Below are positions 36,890 to 47,213 of a stretch of DNA of 64,000 bases, one piece after another. The notes under the pieces were generated by a model. The model did not search any database. It had not been told where the DNA came from and worked only from the letters and a program-made list of their open reading frames with translations. The translations under genes and the position numbers were made by a program. Each line of letters starts with the position of its first letter. The first letter of the stretch is position 1. The stretch comes from Candidatus Kapaibacterium sp. (GTDB taxonomy: Bacteria; Bacteroidota; Ignavibacteria; Kapaibacteriales; UBA2268), in the NCBI GenBank assembly GCA_023957315.1, contig JAMLHE010000003.1, forward strand, positions 186,001-250,000, written 5' to 3'.

Positions 36890-37985
36890 ATGTTTGAACC
36901 ACAAAAAGAACTGATAAAAGATTTGCAAACTCGCTCGAATAATTTGCGGAGGTTCCTTTGACATTGACGGCAAACAATCAATTATTGAAGCAAATCGCGA
37001 ACTAAGCGAATCTGAAGACTTTTGGAATGATACAGCTAAAGCTAAAAAGCTGATGCAAGAAACTTCTGAGCTAAATGAATGGGTAAACGTTTGGCAGGAA
37101 ATGTCTGACGCAATTGAAGATGCCTTGACAATGTGGCAAATAGCAAATGAAACCGAAGATAATTCGCTCGAGCAGGAAATAAACGATGAAATCAAAAAGG
37201 CGAATGATTTTGTAGAGGAACTTGAAATACGGAATATGTTGGGTGGACAAGATGACGACAAAACTGCACTATTGAATATTAATGCCGGTGCCGGTGGTAC
37301 TGAGGCTCAAGATTGGGCTGAAATGTTGATGAGAATGTACATCAGATGGGGCGAACGCAGAAAATTTAAAGTTTCATTGCTCGACAGATTGGACGGCGAT
37401 GGCGCAGGAATCAAGTCAGCTACTTTAGAATTTCAGGGGAAATTTGCCTTTGGTTATCTTAAAGCTGAAAACGGTGTACACAGATTAGTCCGTATCTCCC
37501 CTTTCGATAGTAATGCCCGACGACATACATCTTTTGCATCAGTATTTGTATTTCCCGAAGTTGATGATGATGTTGCAATTGAAATCAACCCTGCGGATTT
37601 GGATTGGGATACTTTCAGAGCCGGTGGCAAAGGTGGTCAAAATGTCAATAAAGTTGAAACTGCAGTCCGATTGCGACATTTGCCGACAGGTATCGTTGTA
37701 GCTTGCCAGGAAGAACGCTCACAATTTCAAAACCGTGAACGTGCTATCAAAATGCTCAAATCTCGCATTTATCAAAAGAATCGTGAAGAAGAAGAAGCCG
37801 CAAAAGCTGCAATTGAAGGAACCAAAAAGCGAATCGAATGGGGCAGTCAAATTCGCTCGTATGTGTTCCAGCCTTATACTATGGTCAACGACCACAGGTC
37901 TGAATTTAAACGCACCGATATTCACGCGGTGATGGACGGCGATATTGACGATTTTATAAAAGCATTTTTGCTGTTAGGAAATTAA
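36890..37985 (+). CDS. prfB: peptide chain release factor 2 with programmed +1 frameshift
   Basis: Release factor 2 ends translation at UAA and UGA. The zero frame runs from the ATG at 36890 for 23 codons to CTT TGA (36956-36961). An internal Shine-Dalgarno GGAGG and a 3-nt spacer (TTC) precede the CTT, the classic prfB autoregulatory slip site. A +1 shift continues as GAC at 36960 and yields a 364-residue protein, standard for RF2. The anticodon-like SPF (about 203-205) and catalytic GGQ (about 248-250) fall within two residues of the E. coli positions. A start inside the shifted frame at 37053 would lose the N-terminal domain and is not the real start. hutI follows by 18 nt. Confidence 0.95.
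36947..36962 (+). promoter_or_regulatory. programmed +1 frameshift site of prfB
   Basis: The sequence CGGAGG TTC CTT TGA C: SD-like GGAGG, slippery CTT, in-frame UGA, then C as in the E. coli site. When RF2 is scarce, ribosomes slip past the UGA and make more RF2. Confidence 0.93.
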
Positions 37986-38003
37986 GTATAAATTTGTAAT
38001 ACT

Positions 38004-39254
38004 ATGAAATTCATTAAAAATATTAGTTCTTTAGTTACTGTTGACGCTCAGGGAAAAACCGAGAAAATCGGTGCGGATATGAATAATATCGGCGAAATCC
38101 ACGATGGCGCCATATTATTTGACGATAAAATTCGATTCGTCGGGACAACTATAGCTGCATTAGAATTCATTAAAGCGAATAATATTCACCCTACTGAATC
38201 ATTCGACGCAAAGGGCCAGACAATTCTTCCCGGATTTGTTGATTCACATACTCATATAGTTTTTGCAGGGAATCGCTCATCGGAATTTGCCCGCAGATTA
38301 AGAGGTGTAACATATCAACAAATTGCCGAAGAAGGCGGTGGAATTCAAACCACAGTAAAAGCTACACGCAATGCAAGCATCGAAGAATTATTCCAAAACG
38401 GGAAAAAACTTGCAATTTCGGCAATGAAACATGGAACTACTACAGTTGAAATTAAAAGCGGATACTCGCTGAATTTGCTTGGTGAATTGAACCAACTTTC
38501 GGCAATTAAATTATTGGCAGATGAACTTCCGATAAATATCAAAGCGACATTTTTGGGTGCTCATGATTTTGCACCTGAATTCAAAAACGACCGCGACGGA
38601 TATGTGGACTTAATTTGCAATGAGATGATTCCGGCAGTTGTAGAGCAAGGAATTGCAGAATATTGCGATGTGTTTATTGACAAAGGTTATTATACTCTCG
38701 AGCAAGGCGAAAAAGTGCTCAGAGCGGCAAAAGAAGCCGGAATGAAATTGAAAGTACATGCTGATGAGCTTGCCGATGTTTCTGCTGCAAAATTAGCGGC
38801 AGAATTAGGAGCAGTTTCGGCAGACCATTTGCTTTTTGTTTCGGACGAATCAATCGAAGCATTAAAGCAAAGCCAAACTGTAGCTTGTTTGTTGCCCGGA
38901 ACAGCCTATTTTATCCGAATGCCTTATGCCGATGCGAGAAAAATGATTGATTCGGGACTTATAGTTGCAATTTCTACCGATACGAATCCGGGTTCGAGTT
39001 TTACGGAAAATATGCAACTGATTTTATCTCTGTCAGTAATCAATATGAAAATGACAGCAGAAGAAGCAATTGTTGCCGCCACATTGCACGGAGCACGAGC
39101 CTTAGAACTTTCAACGATAAAGGGAAGTCTTGAAATTGGCAAAGATGCCGATTTCATAATTTGTAATTGCGATTCATACACAGATATTTTTTATCATTTT
39201 GGCATCAACCATGTAGAGTCAACTTGGATTGGTGGTAATAAAATTAATTATTAA
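38004..39254 (+). CDS. hutI: imidazolonepropionase
   Basis: This 416-residue amidohydrolase opens the ring of 4-imidazolone-5-propanoate in histidine degradation to N-formimino-glutamate. Metal ligands are visible in LPGFVDSHTHIVFAGNR (HxH), with KVHADEL and SADHLL for the later histidines, and STDTNPGSS for the catalytic Asp. It stands without other hut genes, preceded by prfB and followed 12 nt later by DUF3127, so the pathway must be completed elsewhere. Confidence 0.93.
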   Translation: MKFIKNISSLVTVDAQGKTEKIGADMNNIGEIHDGAILFDDKIRFVGTTIAALEFIKANNIHPTESFDAKGQTILPGFVDSHTHIVFAGNRSSEFARRLRGVTYQQIAEEGGGIQTTVKATRNASIEELFQNGKKLAISAMKHGTTTVEIKSGYSLNLLGELNQLSAIKLLADELPINIKATFLGAHDFAPEFKNDRDGYVDLICNEMIPAVVEQGIAEYCDVFIDKGYYTLEQGEKVLRAAKEAGMKLKVHADELADVSAAKLAAELGAVSADHLLFVSDESIEALKQSQTVACLLPGTAYFIRMPYADARKMIDSGLIVAISTDTNPGSSFTENMQLILSLSVINMKMTAEEAIVAATLHGARALELSTIKGSLEIGKDADFIICNCDSYTDIFYHFGINHVESTWIGGNKINY

Positions 39255-39257
39255 TTC

Positions 39258-39262
39258 GGAGG
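39258..39262 (+). promoter_or_regulatory. Shine-Dalgarno sequence of the DUF3127 gene
   Basis: GGAGG placed 4 nt before the ATG at 39267. One of several strong SD sequences in the window (also at 49772-49777 before the E2 gene), showing that classical SD initiation is used. Confidence 0.75.
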
Positions 39263-39266
39263 TTTT

Positions 39267-39623
39267 ATGTCATTTGATGTAACAGGTAAATTAGTAGAAA
39301 AATTTGATGAACAACAAGTAAATGATACATTCAAAAAGCGAGAATTCGTGATTGAGGTCAATTCCTATAATAATGCCTCAACTTATACTGATTTCCTCAA
39401 ATTTCAATTAGTACAGGACAAATGTGCATTGATTGATAATTTTAGTGTCGGTTCTTCTGTCAAAGTGCACTTTAATTTAAAAGGCAGAAAATGGGAAAAG
39501 GACGGAAATACAATGTATTTCAATATGTTAGACGCTTGGAGAATCGAAAACAACACAGACCAAGTCTCAAATTCATTTGATGACGGAATTGTTGTGCCTG
39601 AAAACGAAGATGTCCCTTTCTGA
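39267..39623 (+). CDS. DUF3127 domain protein
   Basis: This 118-residue protein has the DUF3127 opening FDVTGKLVEKFDEQQVNDTFKKREFVIE. The fold is OB-like, and members are common in Bacteroidota, where a single-stranded DNA-binding role has been suggested but not shown. The C-terminal tail is acidic and ends VPENEDVPF, resembling the tip of SSB-type tails. The MFS gene start at 39610 overlaps the last codons. Confidence 0.8.
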   Translation: MSFDVTGKLVEKFDEQQVNDTFKKREFVIEVNSYNNASTYTDFLKFQLVQDKCALIDNFSVGSSVKVHFNLKGRKWEKDGNTMYFNMLDAWRIENNTDQVSNSFDDGIVVPENEDVPF

Positions 39624-40995
39624 AAAGTCACCTGAAGCGAAGGTGAATTATAAGTTAATGGCGCTCCTATTTACAGGAGTGCTCATGGGCGCCTTAGATA
39701 TAGCTATTATCGGACCGGCTCTTCCGGCGATTAAATCTGCGTTCAATATCTCGACAAGAGATGCATCTTGGGTAATCAATATATATTTGTTGATGAACAT
39801 GCTCTCTGCACCTCTGATGTCAAAACTATCCGACATACATGGCAGACGAATTATTTATATCATTGATGTGGCATTGTTCGGAATCGGCTCAATTGTAATT
39901 GCATTAGCACCCGATTTCACGACGGTTTTGATTGGTAGGGCAATACAAGGATTTGGCTCTGGCGGGATATTCCCCGTTGCGTCTGCAGTCATTGGCGATA
40001 CTTTCCCCAAAGAAAAGCAAGGCTCCGCTCTCGGGATGATTGGGGCTGTTTTTGGTTTAGCTTTTATTGTTGGACCAATTGTTGGCGGACTTTTGCTGAT
40101 GTATAATTGGCAATTTATCTTTGTGATCAATATTCCCATTGCTATTGTTATTATATATTTTTCAAGGACTTTAGTCCCTTCACTTGTCAAAAAAGGCAGG
40201 AAGAAATTCGACCTGCTTGGGACATTTTTGCTGATTAGTGCACTCGCCGCATTATCAATCGGAATCAACAGAATCGAATCGGATAATTTTTTGAATAGCA
40301 TTGTATCTTGGCAAGTTTTGCCTTTTGTGCTATATGCAATTATGGCTTTGCCAATATTTTACAAAGTTGAGGAAAAAGCCGAAGACGGTATAATCAAAAT
40401 TGAACTGCTCCAAAATCCGGTTCTGAGACTGACATTTCTTTTAGGGCTATGTGCCGGACTGGCAGAAGCTGCGGTGATTTTTGTGCCTTCGATGTTGACT
40501 AAAACCTTCGGTGTATCTGAATCAACGGCAAGTTTCATGTTGATACCGATGGTAGTCGCAATGTTGTTTGGAGCATTACTTTCCGGGAAAGCCACAGATA
40601 AAATTGGACCAAGATTAACGCTAATGATTGCAGGTTTGTTGACTTCATTTGGATTCCTACTTGTTGGGTTCAAAGGCGACGAGCTTTATTGGATGTATTC
40701 GGGTGGAATTTTGATAGGGCTTAGTTTAGCTGCATTATTGGGCGCACCTCTCAGATTTTTAGTCAATAGCAATACCGATAGTAGCATGAGAGCATCAGGG
40801 CAAGGCGTAGTCACAGTTTCAACGGGAACAGGCCAAATCATCAGCGCGGCACTGCTGGGAGCATTGATTACAAGTCTGGGGAATAGCATTCAAAGCTACA
40901 TGAGTTCATTTTTATTAATTAGTATAATTGGGGTTTTTGTTGTTATTTTGGCTTTTTTGTTGCCTAAAAAAAATAATGCCCAAATCAAAACGTGA
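39610..40995 (+). CDS. MFS transporter, DHA2-like
   Basis: This 461-residue major facilitator has many hydrophobic segments (probably 14). The N-terminal motif LSDIHGRRIIYIIDV and the drug:H+ antiporter-2 signature GLAFIVGPIVGGLLLMYNWQ, plus FVINIPIAIV, support a drug/H+ antiporter type. I use the ATG at 39610, inside the end of the DUF3127 gene (14-nt overlap); a TTG at 39577 is less likely. Substrate unknown. Confidence 0.85.
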   Translation: MSLSEKSPEAKVNYKLMALLFTGVLMGALDIAIIGPALPAIKSAFNISTRDASWVINIYLLMNMLSAPLMSKLSDIHGRRIIYIIDVALFGIGSIVIALAPDFTTVLIGRAIQGFGSGGIFPVASAVIGDTFPKEKQGSALGMIGAVFGLAFIVGPIVGGLLLMYNWQFIFVINIPIAIVIIYFSRTLVPSLVKKGRKKFDLLGTFLLISALAALSIGINRIESDNFLNSIVSWQVLPFVLYAIMALPIFYKVEEKAEDGIIKIELLQNPVLRLTFLLGLCAGLAEAAVIFVPSMLTKTFGVSESTASFMLIPMVVAMLFGALLSGKATDKIGPRLTLMIAGLLTSFGFLLVGFKGDELYWMYSGGILIGLSLAALLGAPLRFLVNSNTDSSMRASGQGVVTVSTGTGQIISAALLGALITSLGNSIQSYMSSFLLISIIGVFVVILAFLLPKKNNAQIKT

Positions 40996-41029
40996 ATTTA
41001 TTTAGTTCACACAAATAAAGATTTGAATT

Positions 41030-42430
41030 ATGAAAACTTACAACTCGCTATTGTTTGCATGTTTAATTGTCGTATTCTGTGCTTGCGAAACTAACCAAGC
41101 TCAAGAAACTTTCACTACAAGAGATGTAGTAACTAATTTGAATACCCCGTGGGAAATATTATGGGGACCGGATGACTACATCTGGATGACCGAAAGATAT
41201 GGCAGAATCAGCCGAGTCAATCCAGAATCAGGCGACTTGCAAGTTATGTATGTTATCGGTGATGTTTTGCAAGGAGGTGAGCGAGGATTGATGGGAATGG
41301 CATTACACCCAAACTTTACAAGCGAGCCTTATGTATATGTTGTTTATACTTATGGTGTAAATAATAATACAGCCACACGAATTAAAATTATAAGACTTAC
41401 ATATAACGGTACAGCTTTAGAATCTCCGATTACATTACTTGAAAATATACCGGGTGCAGCAATTCATGACGGTGCAAGACTGTGGATAGACGATAATTTG
41501 AAATTATTTGCTACAATTGGTGATGCCGGAAATGGTGTCTTATCTCAAAATCTTGAAAGCAATAATGGTAAAGTGTTGAGGATGAATCTGGACGGTAGCG
41601 TACCTGCGGATAATCCATTTGCCGGAAGTTTAGTTTGGAGTTTAGGGCATCGTAACGCACAGGGCTTAGTTAAGGCAAACGGAATATTATATTCCTCCGA
41701 ACATGGTCCAAGTACCGACGACGAAGTAAACATCATAGAAAAGGGGCGCAATTACGGTTGGCCCACTGTAAACGGTTATTGCGATACACCACAAGAAATT
41801 GCATTTTGCGAAGCTAATAATGTCGTTGAACCAATTAAATCGCTTTACCCAAATTCTACATTAGCAGTAGCAGGTTTGGATTATTATAATGGCGATTTGT
41901 TCCCCTCATGGAAAAATTCTTTATTGCTCACAACATTAAAAGCACAAAAATTGGTGCTTTTGAAATTATCTCCCGATGGTAAAAGTATAACAAGTGAAGA
42001 ATATGTAATTGACGGGCAGTTTGGCAGATTGCGAGATCTTTGCGTCTCCCCCAACGGCAGAATTTTCATTTCAACAAGCAACAGAGATGGCAGAGGTTCT
42101 CCCAAAGCCGAAGATGACAGAATTATTGAGTTATTGTCAAATGTTCAATCTGTTAAACCTAACAGTTCAGGCAGCATTAGATGGTTGAGAATTTATCCAA
42201 ATCCAACTTCTAACGAATTACGAATCAACCCAAGTGATATGGTAACTGACGCAGATATTGAAATTATTGATTTCTTGGGTAATGTAAGATACAAAGCAAC
42301 AAATCTTAATTTGGATTTGAATCATTCACATTCGGTCATACTTGATAAAGAAAATTTCGTTTCAGGAATTTATTACGTAATTTTGAGATACGGAAATAAA
42401 CTGATTAGCGAAAAACTTATATTGAATTGA
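41030..42430 (+). CDS. PQQ-type sugar dehydrogenase-like protein with T9SS sorting domain
   Basis: This 466-residue exported protein has a signal peptide with a Cys-rich border (CLIVVFCACETN). A six-bladed quinoprotein glucose/sorbosone dehydrogenase-like domain covers about residues 30-365 (NLNTPWEILWGPDDYIWMTER, GGERGLMGMALHPNF, AIHDGARLWID, LGHRNAQGL, and YNGDLFPSW). The C-terminal ~80 residues are a T9SS type A domain (IYPNPTSNELRI ... GIYYVILRYGNKL). It probably oxidises a sugar or aldose-like substrate at the cell surface. PQQ binding is inferred from the family. The next ATG overlaps its stop codon. Confidence 0.85.
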   Translation: MKTYNSLLFACLIVVFCACETNQAQETFTTRDVVTNLNTPWEILWGPDDYIWMTERYGRISRVNPESGDLQVMYVIGDVLQGGERGLMGMALHPNFTSEPYVYVVYTYGVNNNTATRIKIIRLTYNGTALESPITLLENIPGAAIHDGARLWIDDNLKLFATIGDAGNGVLSQNLESNNGKVLRMNLDGSVPADNPFAGSLVWSLGHRNAQGLVKANGILYSSEHGPSTDDEVNIIEKGRNYGWPTVNGYCDTPQEIAFCEANNVVEPIKSLYPNSTLAVAGLDYYNGDLFPSWKNSLLLTTLKAQKLVLLKLSPDGKSITSEEYVIDGQFGRLRDLCVSPNGRIFISTSNRDGRGSPKAEDDRIIELLSNVQSVKPNSSGSIRWLRIYPNPTSNELRINPSDMVTDADIEIIDFLGNVRYKATNLNLDLNHSHSVILDKENFVSGIYYVILRYGNKLISEKLILN

Positions 42431-43527
42431 TGAAAAAGAAAGTAAAGCCCGAATGGGTTCCTGATGACAGTAGTGACGAATTTACGACATCGGTTATGCC
42501 GGGAATTACACTTGATAGTTCGCCCAAAACAAACAAAAGACTCGGCAAACAAGCTATTGATATTGACACTTTAGCTCAAGGTGTGATTAGTGGCGATAGA
42601 GTATTATTGTCGAAATCTATCACTTTGATTGAAAGCAATCTTCAAGCACATATTGACAAAGCACAATCATTATTGAAGCAGCTTCTCCCTCATTCAGGAA
42701 AATCGGTCAGAATCGGCATTACCGGACCTCCCGGAGCCGGAAAAAGTACATTTATCGAAGCATTGGGAACTTACCTTTGCCGCAACGGTTCCAAAGTGGC
42801 AGTATTGGCAATTGACCCAAGCAGTACAATTTCTAAGGGTGCAATATTGGGCGACAAAACTCGAATGGAGGAACTAAGCAACCAAGAAAACGCATTTATC
42901 CGCCCTTCTCCTTCGGGTGGAACTCTCGGTGGAGTTGCTCGCAAAACAAAAGAATCAATCATAGCTTGTGAAGCAGCCGGATTCGACGTTATTCTAATTG
43001 AAACGATTGGAGTTGGGCAAAGCGAAATCACAGTTCGTTCCATGGTGGATTGCTTTTTACTTTTACTTTTGCCGGGTTCGGGCGATGAATTACAGGGAAT
43101 TAAAAAGGGTGTTGTAGAATTAGCCGATATTCTGGTAATTAACAAAGCCGAAGGAAAATATCTTGAGCGTGCCCAATTGACCCAAAGTGCTTACCAAAAT
43201 GCAACTCAGCTATTAACTCCGGCGACCGAAGGATGGAAACCCAAAGTCTTTACATGTTCTGCATTGAACAAAACAGGTGTTTCCGAAGTTTGGTCTGCAA
43301 TTAACGAGTTCCTAATCAATGTCAAATCTTCCGGTGTTTTTGATTCGAGACGAAAAAAACAAGTTATAGATTGGATTTATGCAATGATTGAAGAAGAAAT
43401 TAAAAATCAATTTTATAATAATAAAATCATCACAAATTTGCGTCCCGATATTGAAAAGAATGTCTTAGATGGCATTATCACTCCTACTCAAGCAGTTCGA
43501 GAATTATTAAAAAACTATCATTTATGA
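42430..43527 (+). CDS. meaB: methylmalonyl-CoA mutase-associated GTPase MeaB
   Basis: This 365-residue G3E-family GTPase protects and reloads adenosylcobalamin-dependent methylmalonyl-CoA mutase. Walker A is GPPGAGKST (about residues 99-107). FDVILIETIGVGQSE is the Walker B/base region, and VINKAEG the guanine motif. The C-terminus carries the helical dimerisation region. Its ATG at 42430 shares a base with the upstream stop. The next gene (rdgB) also overlaps it. The mutase itself is not in the window. Confidence 0.93.
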   Translation: MKKKVKPEWVPDDSSDEFTTSVMPGITLDSSPKTNKRLGKQAIDIDTLAQGVISGDRVLLSKSITLIESNLQAHIDKAQSLLKQLLPHSGKSVRIGITGPPGAGKSTFIEALGTYLCRNGSKVAVLAIDPSSTISKGAILGDKTRMEELSNQENAFIRPSPSGGTLGGVARKTKESIIACEAAGFDVILIETIGVGQSEITVRSMVDCFLLLLLPGSGDELQGIKKGVVELADILVINKAEGKYLERAQLTQSAYQNATQLLTPATEGWKPKVFTCSALNKTGVSEVWSAINEFLINVKSSGVFDSRRKKQVIDWIYAMIEEEIKNQFYNNKIITNLRPDIEKNVLDGIITPTQAVRELLKNYHL

Positions 43528-44108
43528 CACTATTAGCAGCAACAAATAATCAGCATAAAATCGCAGAAATCAGAACCATTTTATCTGACATTGACGGATT
43601 GGAAATCGTAACTCCAATTAGTCTGGGAATAAATATTAATCCTGAAGAAAACGGAACAAGCTTTGAACAAAATGCAGAAATCAAAGCACGAGCTTTTTAT
43701 GAAGCTGCCCGAATTCCCGTTATTGCCGATGATTCAGGATTAGAAGTTGACCAATTGGATGGTTTGCCCGGAATCAATTCCGCTCGATATACCGGAGTTG
43801 ACGGCGATGACAAAGCGAATCGAATGAAATTACTCTCAGAATTAAACTTTTCAGAACTTGTTTCAGCACGCTTCAGATGCGTAATTTGTTATTTCGACGG
43901 CACTCAAACAATTTTTGCGAGCGGTAAAGTCGAAGGACAAATCATTAGCGAAGAGCGTGGCAGCATGGGATTTGGCTACGACCCGATTTTTATCCCCGAT
44001 AATTACGACATAACTTTTGCTGAAATGGATAGCATTTCTAAGAATAAACTAAGCCATCGTGCAGATGCTTTGAGACAACTTAGAGCAGCACTTAGTTTGA
44101 GAATTTGA
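43524..44108 (+). CDS. rdgB: XTP/dITP diphosphatase (RdgB/HAM1)
   Basis: This 194-residue ITPase hydrolyses non-canonical purine nucleotides (XTP, dITP) to prevent their incorporation. Signature motifs are LLAATNNQHKIAEI, ADDSGLEVDQLDGLPGINSARY and GFGYDPIFIP. ATGA overlap with meaB (43524-43527) implies coupled translation. Confidence 0.95.
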   Translation: MTLLAATNNQHKIAEIRTILSDIDGLEIVTPISLGININPEENGTSFEQNAEIKARAFYEAARIPVIADDSGLEVDQLDGLPGINSARYTGVDGDDKANRMKLLSELNFSELVSARFRCVICYFDGTQTIFASGKVEGQIISEERGSMGFGYDPIFIPDNYDITFAEMDSISKNKLSHRADALRQLRAALSLRI

Positions 44109-44277
44109 TTAAACACAGAAAATTATTATCCACACTAAACAATATTTTTCTAAATTATAGGTTTATAGTCAATTGACAAGTTAAATGTTTGATTTTTATT
44201 TAATTGAGATTTTGAATTTATATTAAATATGCAAGTAAATTTACAAATATGTTCCATAATACAAATTTAACAACAAT

Positions 44278-46467
44278 ATGATTGAATTGCTGTACTTAGT
44301 ACCTGCCACGGGTTTGATAGCCCTGATTTTCACCTACATTAAAGCCCAATGGGTAACAAAACAAGACCCCGGAAATGCGAAGATGCAAAATATTGCCTTG
44401 TTCATATCCGACGGCGCAAAAGCGTTTTTAAAAGCAGAATATAAGGTGTTATTCTTCTTCGTTATTGCTGCAGCTATATTATTAGCTGTACAAGGAGCAA
44501 ATGTTCCTGATTCATCGCCGCTAATTGCACTTTCCTTTATCGTCGGTGCACTTTGCTCCGCTTTAGCCGGAAATATCGGAATGAATGTCGCTACAAAAGC
44601 GAACGTCAGAACAACTAACGCTGCAAGAACCAGCTTGAACAGAGCCCTGAAAGTTGCTTTCACGGGTGGCTCAGTAATGGGTATGGGCGTTGTAGGGCTT
44701 GGAATATTGGGTCTGAGCGTTTTATTTTTAGTTTATTCCTCAATTATGGGTATTGATGATGTTCATAATGTCAATCAAATTATTGCAATTTTAACAGGAT
44801 TTTCTTTTGGTGCATCTTCAATTGCATTGTTTGCGAGAGTCGGCGGCGGGATTTATACCAAAGCGGCTGACGTTGGTGCAGACTTAGTTGGAAAAGTAGA
44901 AGCCGGAATCCCCGAAGACCATCCACTCAATCCCGCTACAATTGCCGATAACGTCGGTGATAACGTTGGCGACGTTGCCGGTATGGGTGCTGACTTGTTC
45001 GAATCATACGTTGGTTCAATTTTGGCGACTATGGTTCTTGGTGTGGCATTCTACGCTTTGCCGGAATTCCAAAACACTCCTTTTGGCGGATTAAGTGCAA
45101 TCGTTTTACCTCTACTTTTAGCATCTGCGGGGATTATAGTCTCTATTGCAGGTACATTTTTCGTAAATGTTAAAGAAGGCGGCGACCCACAAAAAGCTCT
45201 AAACCAAGGTACTTTCATTGCTTCAATCCTTATGATAATCGCTTCCTATGGAATTATATCTTGGGTGTTGCCCTCTACTTGGGTATTCAATGACCCACTT
45301 TATGGAACTACATTAACAATTACTTCACTCGGCATATTTTTATCAACAATTGTTGGTCTAATTGCAGGTGTTGGAATTGGCTTAATTACAGAATATTACA
45401 CAGGATTGGGCAAACCTCCCGTTCGTAAAATTGCAGAACAATCGCTCACAGGCTCGGCTACTAATATTATTGCCGGACTTGGTACAGGTATGATTTCTAC
45501 TGCCGGTCCAATTATTTTGATTGCTATCGCAATTCTCGTTTCATTCCATTTTGCAAATTTATATGGTATCGCAATCGCCGCTGTCGGTATGCTTGCGACT
45601 ACGGGTATCCAATTAGCGGTTGATGCTTATGGACCAATTTCTGACAATGCCGGCGGTATTGCCGAAATGGCAGAATTGCCGAAAGAAGTCAGACAACGCA
45701 CAGATAAATTAGATGCAGTCGGAAATTCAACGGCAGCTATTGGCAAAGGTTTCGCAATCGGTTCGGCTGCACTTACCGCATTAGCACTTTTTGGTGCTTA
45801 TATGACTGCTGCCGGAATCAAAACTATTGATATTTCAAAAGCAAACGTTATTGTCGGGCTATTCTTGGGTGGATTGTTGCCGTTCGTATTCTCGGCACTT
45901 GCTATGGGTGCTGTGGGTAGAGCCGCCAAATCTATGATTCAAGAAGTCAGACGCCAATTCCTCGAAATTCCTCAACTCAAGGCTGCACTTACTGTACTTC
46001 GCAAAAATGATGGTAAAGAATTCGAAACTTGGTCAAATGATGACAAACGTATTTACAACGAAGCAGAAGGCAAAGCCGAATACGCAAAATGTGTTGAAAT
46101 TTCTACCAAAGCTTCAATCAAGGAAATGATGTTGCCGGGCTTACTTGCTGTTGCTGCTCCGATAGTTGTTGGATTCTCATTTGGTGCCGAAACCTTAGGC
46201 GGAATGTTGGCTGGCGTAACGGTTGTGGGCGTGTTGATGGCGATTTTCCAATCCAATGCCGGTGGTGCATGGGATAATGCTAAGAAAATGTTCGAAGAAG
46301 GTGTCAATATTGATGGCGTGATGTATTACAAAGGCTCGGAAGCTCACAAAGCTGCAGTCACCGGTGATACTGTCGGCGACCCGTTCAAAGACACATCAGG
46401 ACCTTCGATTAATATATTAATAAAATTGATTTCAATTGTTGCACTTGTTTTGGCTACAGTGATTTAA
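44278..46467 (+). CDS. hppA: membrane-bound proton-pumping pyrophosphatase
   Basis: This 729-residue integral protein hydrolyses pyrophosphate and pumps cations. It carries the universal pyrophosphate site [19 protein letters not shown] and [19 protein letters not shown], and the second site [18 protein letters not shown]. The [10 protein letters not shown] motif has Ala at the position where K+-independent enzymes have Lys, so K+ dependence is predicted. H+ against Na+ transport cannot be decided by eye. The upstream 169 nt is AT-rich with no clear promoter. A terminator follows at 46487. Confidence 0.93.
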   Translation: MIELLYLVPATGLIALIFTYIKAQWVTKQDPGNAKMQNIALFISDGAKAFLKAEYKVLFFFVIAAAILLAVQGANVPDSSPLIALSFIVGALCSALAGNIGMNVATKANVRTTNAARTSLNRALKVAFTGGSVMGMGVVGLGILGLSVLFLVYSSIMGIDDVHNVNQIIAILTGFSFGASSIALFARVGGGIYTKAADVGADLVGKVEAGIPEDHPLNPATIADNVGDNVGDVAGMGADLFESYVGSILATMVLGVAFYALPEFQNTPFGGLSAIVLPLLLASAGIIVSIAGTFFVNVKEGGDPQKALNQGTFIASILMIIASYGIISWVLPSTWVFNDPLYGTTLTITSLGIFLSTIVGLIAGVGIGLITEYYTGLGKPPVRKIAEQSLTGSATNIIAGLGTGMISTAGPIILIAIAILVSFHFANLYGIAIAAVGMLATTGIQLAVDAYGPISDNAGGIAEMAELPKEVRQRTDKLDAVGNSTAAIGKGFAIGSAALTALALFGAYMTAAGIKTIDISKANVIVGLFLGGLLPFVFSALAMGAVGRAAKSMIQEVRRQFLEIPQLKAALTVLRKNDGKEFETWSNDDKRIYNEAEGKAEYAKCVEISTKASIKEMMLPGLLAVAAPIVVGFSFGAETLGGMLAGVTVVGVLMAIFQSNAGGAWDNAKKMFEEGVNIDGVMYYKGSEAHKAAVTGDTVGDPFKDTSGPSINILIKLISIVALVLATVI

Positions 46468-46486
46468 CACACAATTGATATACTAC

Positions 46487-46523
46487 AAATCCCTTTGCAT
46501 TTATGTGAAGGGATTTTTTTTTT
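46487..46523 (+). terminator. terminator of hppA
   Basis: AAATCCCTT... pairs with ...AAGGGATTT around CATTTATG, followed by ten or more T residues. Confidence 0.88.
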
Positions 46524-46583
46524 AAAATAAACTTGCCGCATTAAGCGTTAAATTTTGTTTGTTCAACATAATTTGACGCTGAT

Positions 46584-47213
46584 ATGCTAATAATCGGAAT
46601 TGTAGCCGCATTTATACTTTGGTTTTTGATGTTTGCGGGATTTACTGAGCTAACCCATCTAATACATCACAAGTACTTTTGGTATGTGATGACACCGGCT
46701 GCTACCGGATTGGCGATTTTTGCACTCTTCAACGAGAAGCACAGATTGAAAGAACTGTTCAAATTTGAGTGGAAATATGTGTGGATAGGATTAGCCCATG
46801 CGGTATTGCTATACCTGCTATCGAGGTTTGGAGTGTGGTTGTTTGTGCAATTTTTCGATTGGACAATACCCCAAATTCAAGCAATTTACCAAACGCGGAC
46901 ACAAGCAGACCCGCTGCTCATCGCAACATTGCTGTTATTTTTGATTGCACCGGCAGAGGAGATTTTCTGGCGCGGATTCATCCAAGAGCGACTAATCCAA
47001 AAGATTGGCGTCAAACGCGGAACGATAATCGCAATAGTGCTTTATTCGATGGTGCATATTTGGGCGCTCAATCCCATGTTGCTATTGGCGGCTTTGGTGT
47101 TGGGCATTCATTGGAGTTTGATGTACGCCAGATATCGAAATGTAGTCCCGGGAATCATCTCACATGCCGTTTGGGACGTTTTGATATTCGTAGTGCTACC
47201 GATAAGTTTGTAG
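46584..47213 (+). CDS. CPBP-family intramembrane metalloprotease
   Basis: This 209-residue membrane protein has about six hydrophobic segments and the CPBP/CAAX-protease motifs: EEIFWRG (EExxxR), SMVHIW and a late HAVWDVLIF. Family members are thought to be Rce1-like endoproteases, but bacterial substrates are mostly unknown. A small stem GGGAGA/TCTCCC overlaps its stop codon. Confidence 0.82.
   Translation: MLIIGIVAAFILWFLMFAGFTELTHLIHHKYFWYVMTPAATGLAIFALFNEKHRLKELFKFEWKYVWIGLAHAVLLYLLSRFGVWLFVQFFDWTIPQIQAIYQTRTQADPLLIATLLLFLIAPAEEIFWRGFIQERLIQKIGVKRGTIIAIVLYSMVHIWALNPMLLLAALVLGIHWSLMYARYRNVVPGIISHAVWDVLIFVVLPISL

Noticed and set aside
36821..37261. Leftward ORF of 146 codons antisense to prfB
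   Set aside because: It is Ser-rich shadow coding opposite a well-supported gene; several similar antisense frames in the window were set aside for the same reason.
37053..37985. Separate 310-residue prfB reading frame starting at 37053
   Set aside because: The frameshift site and 23-codon zero frame upstream give a full-length RF2, so the internal start is not the true one.
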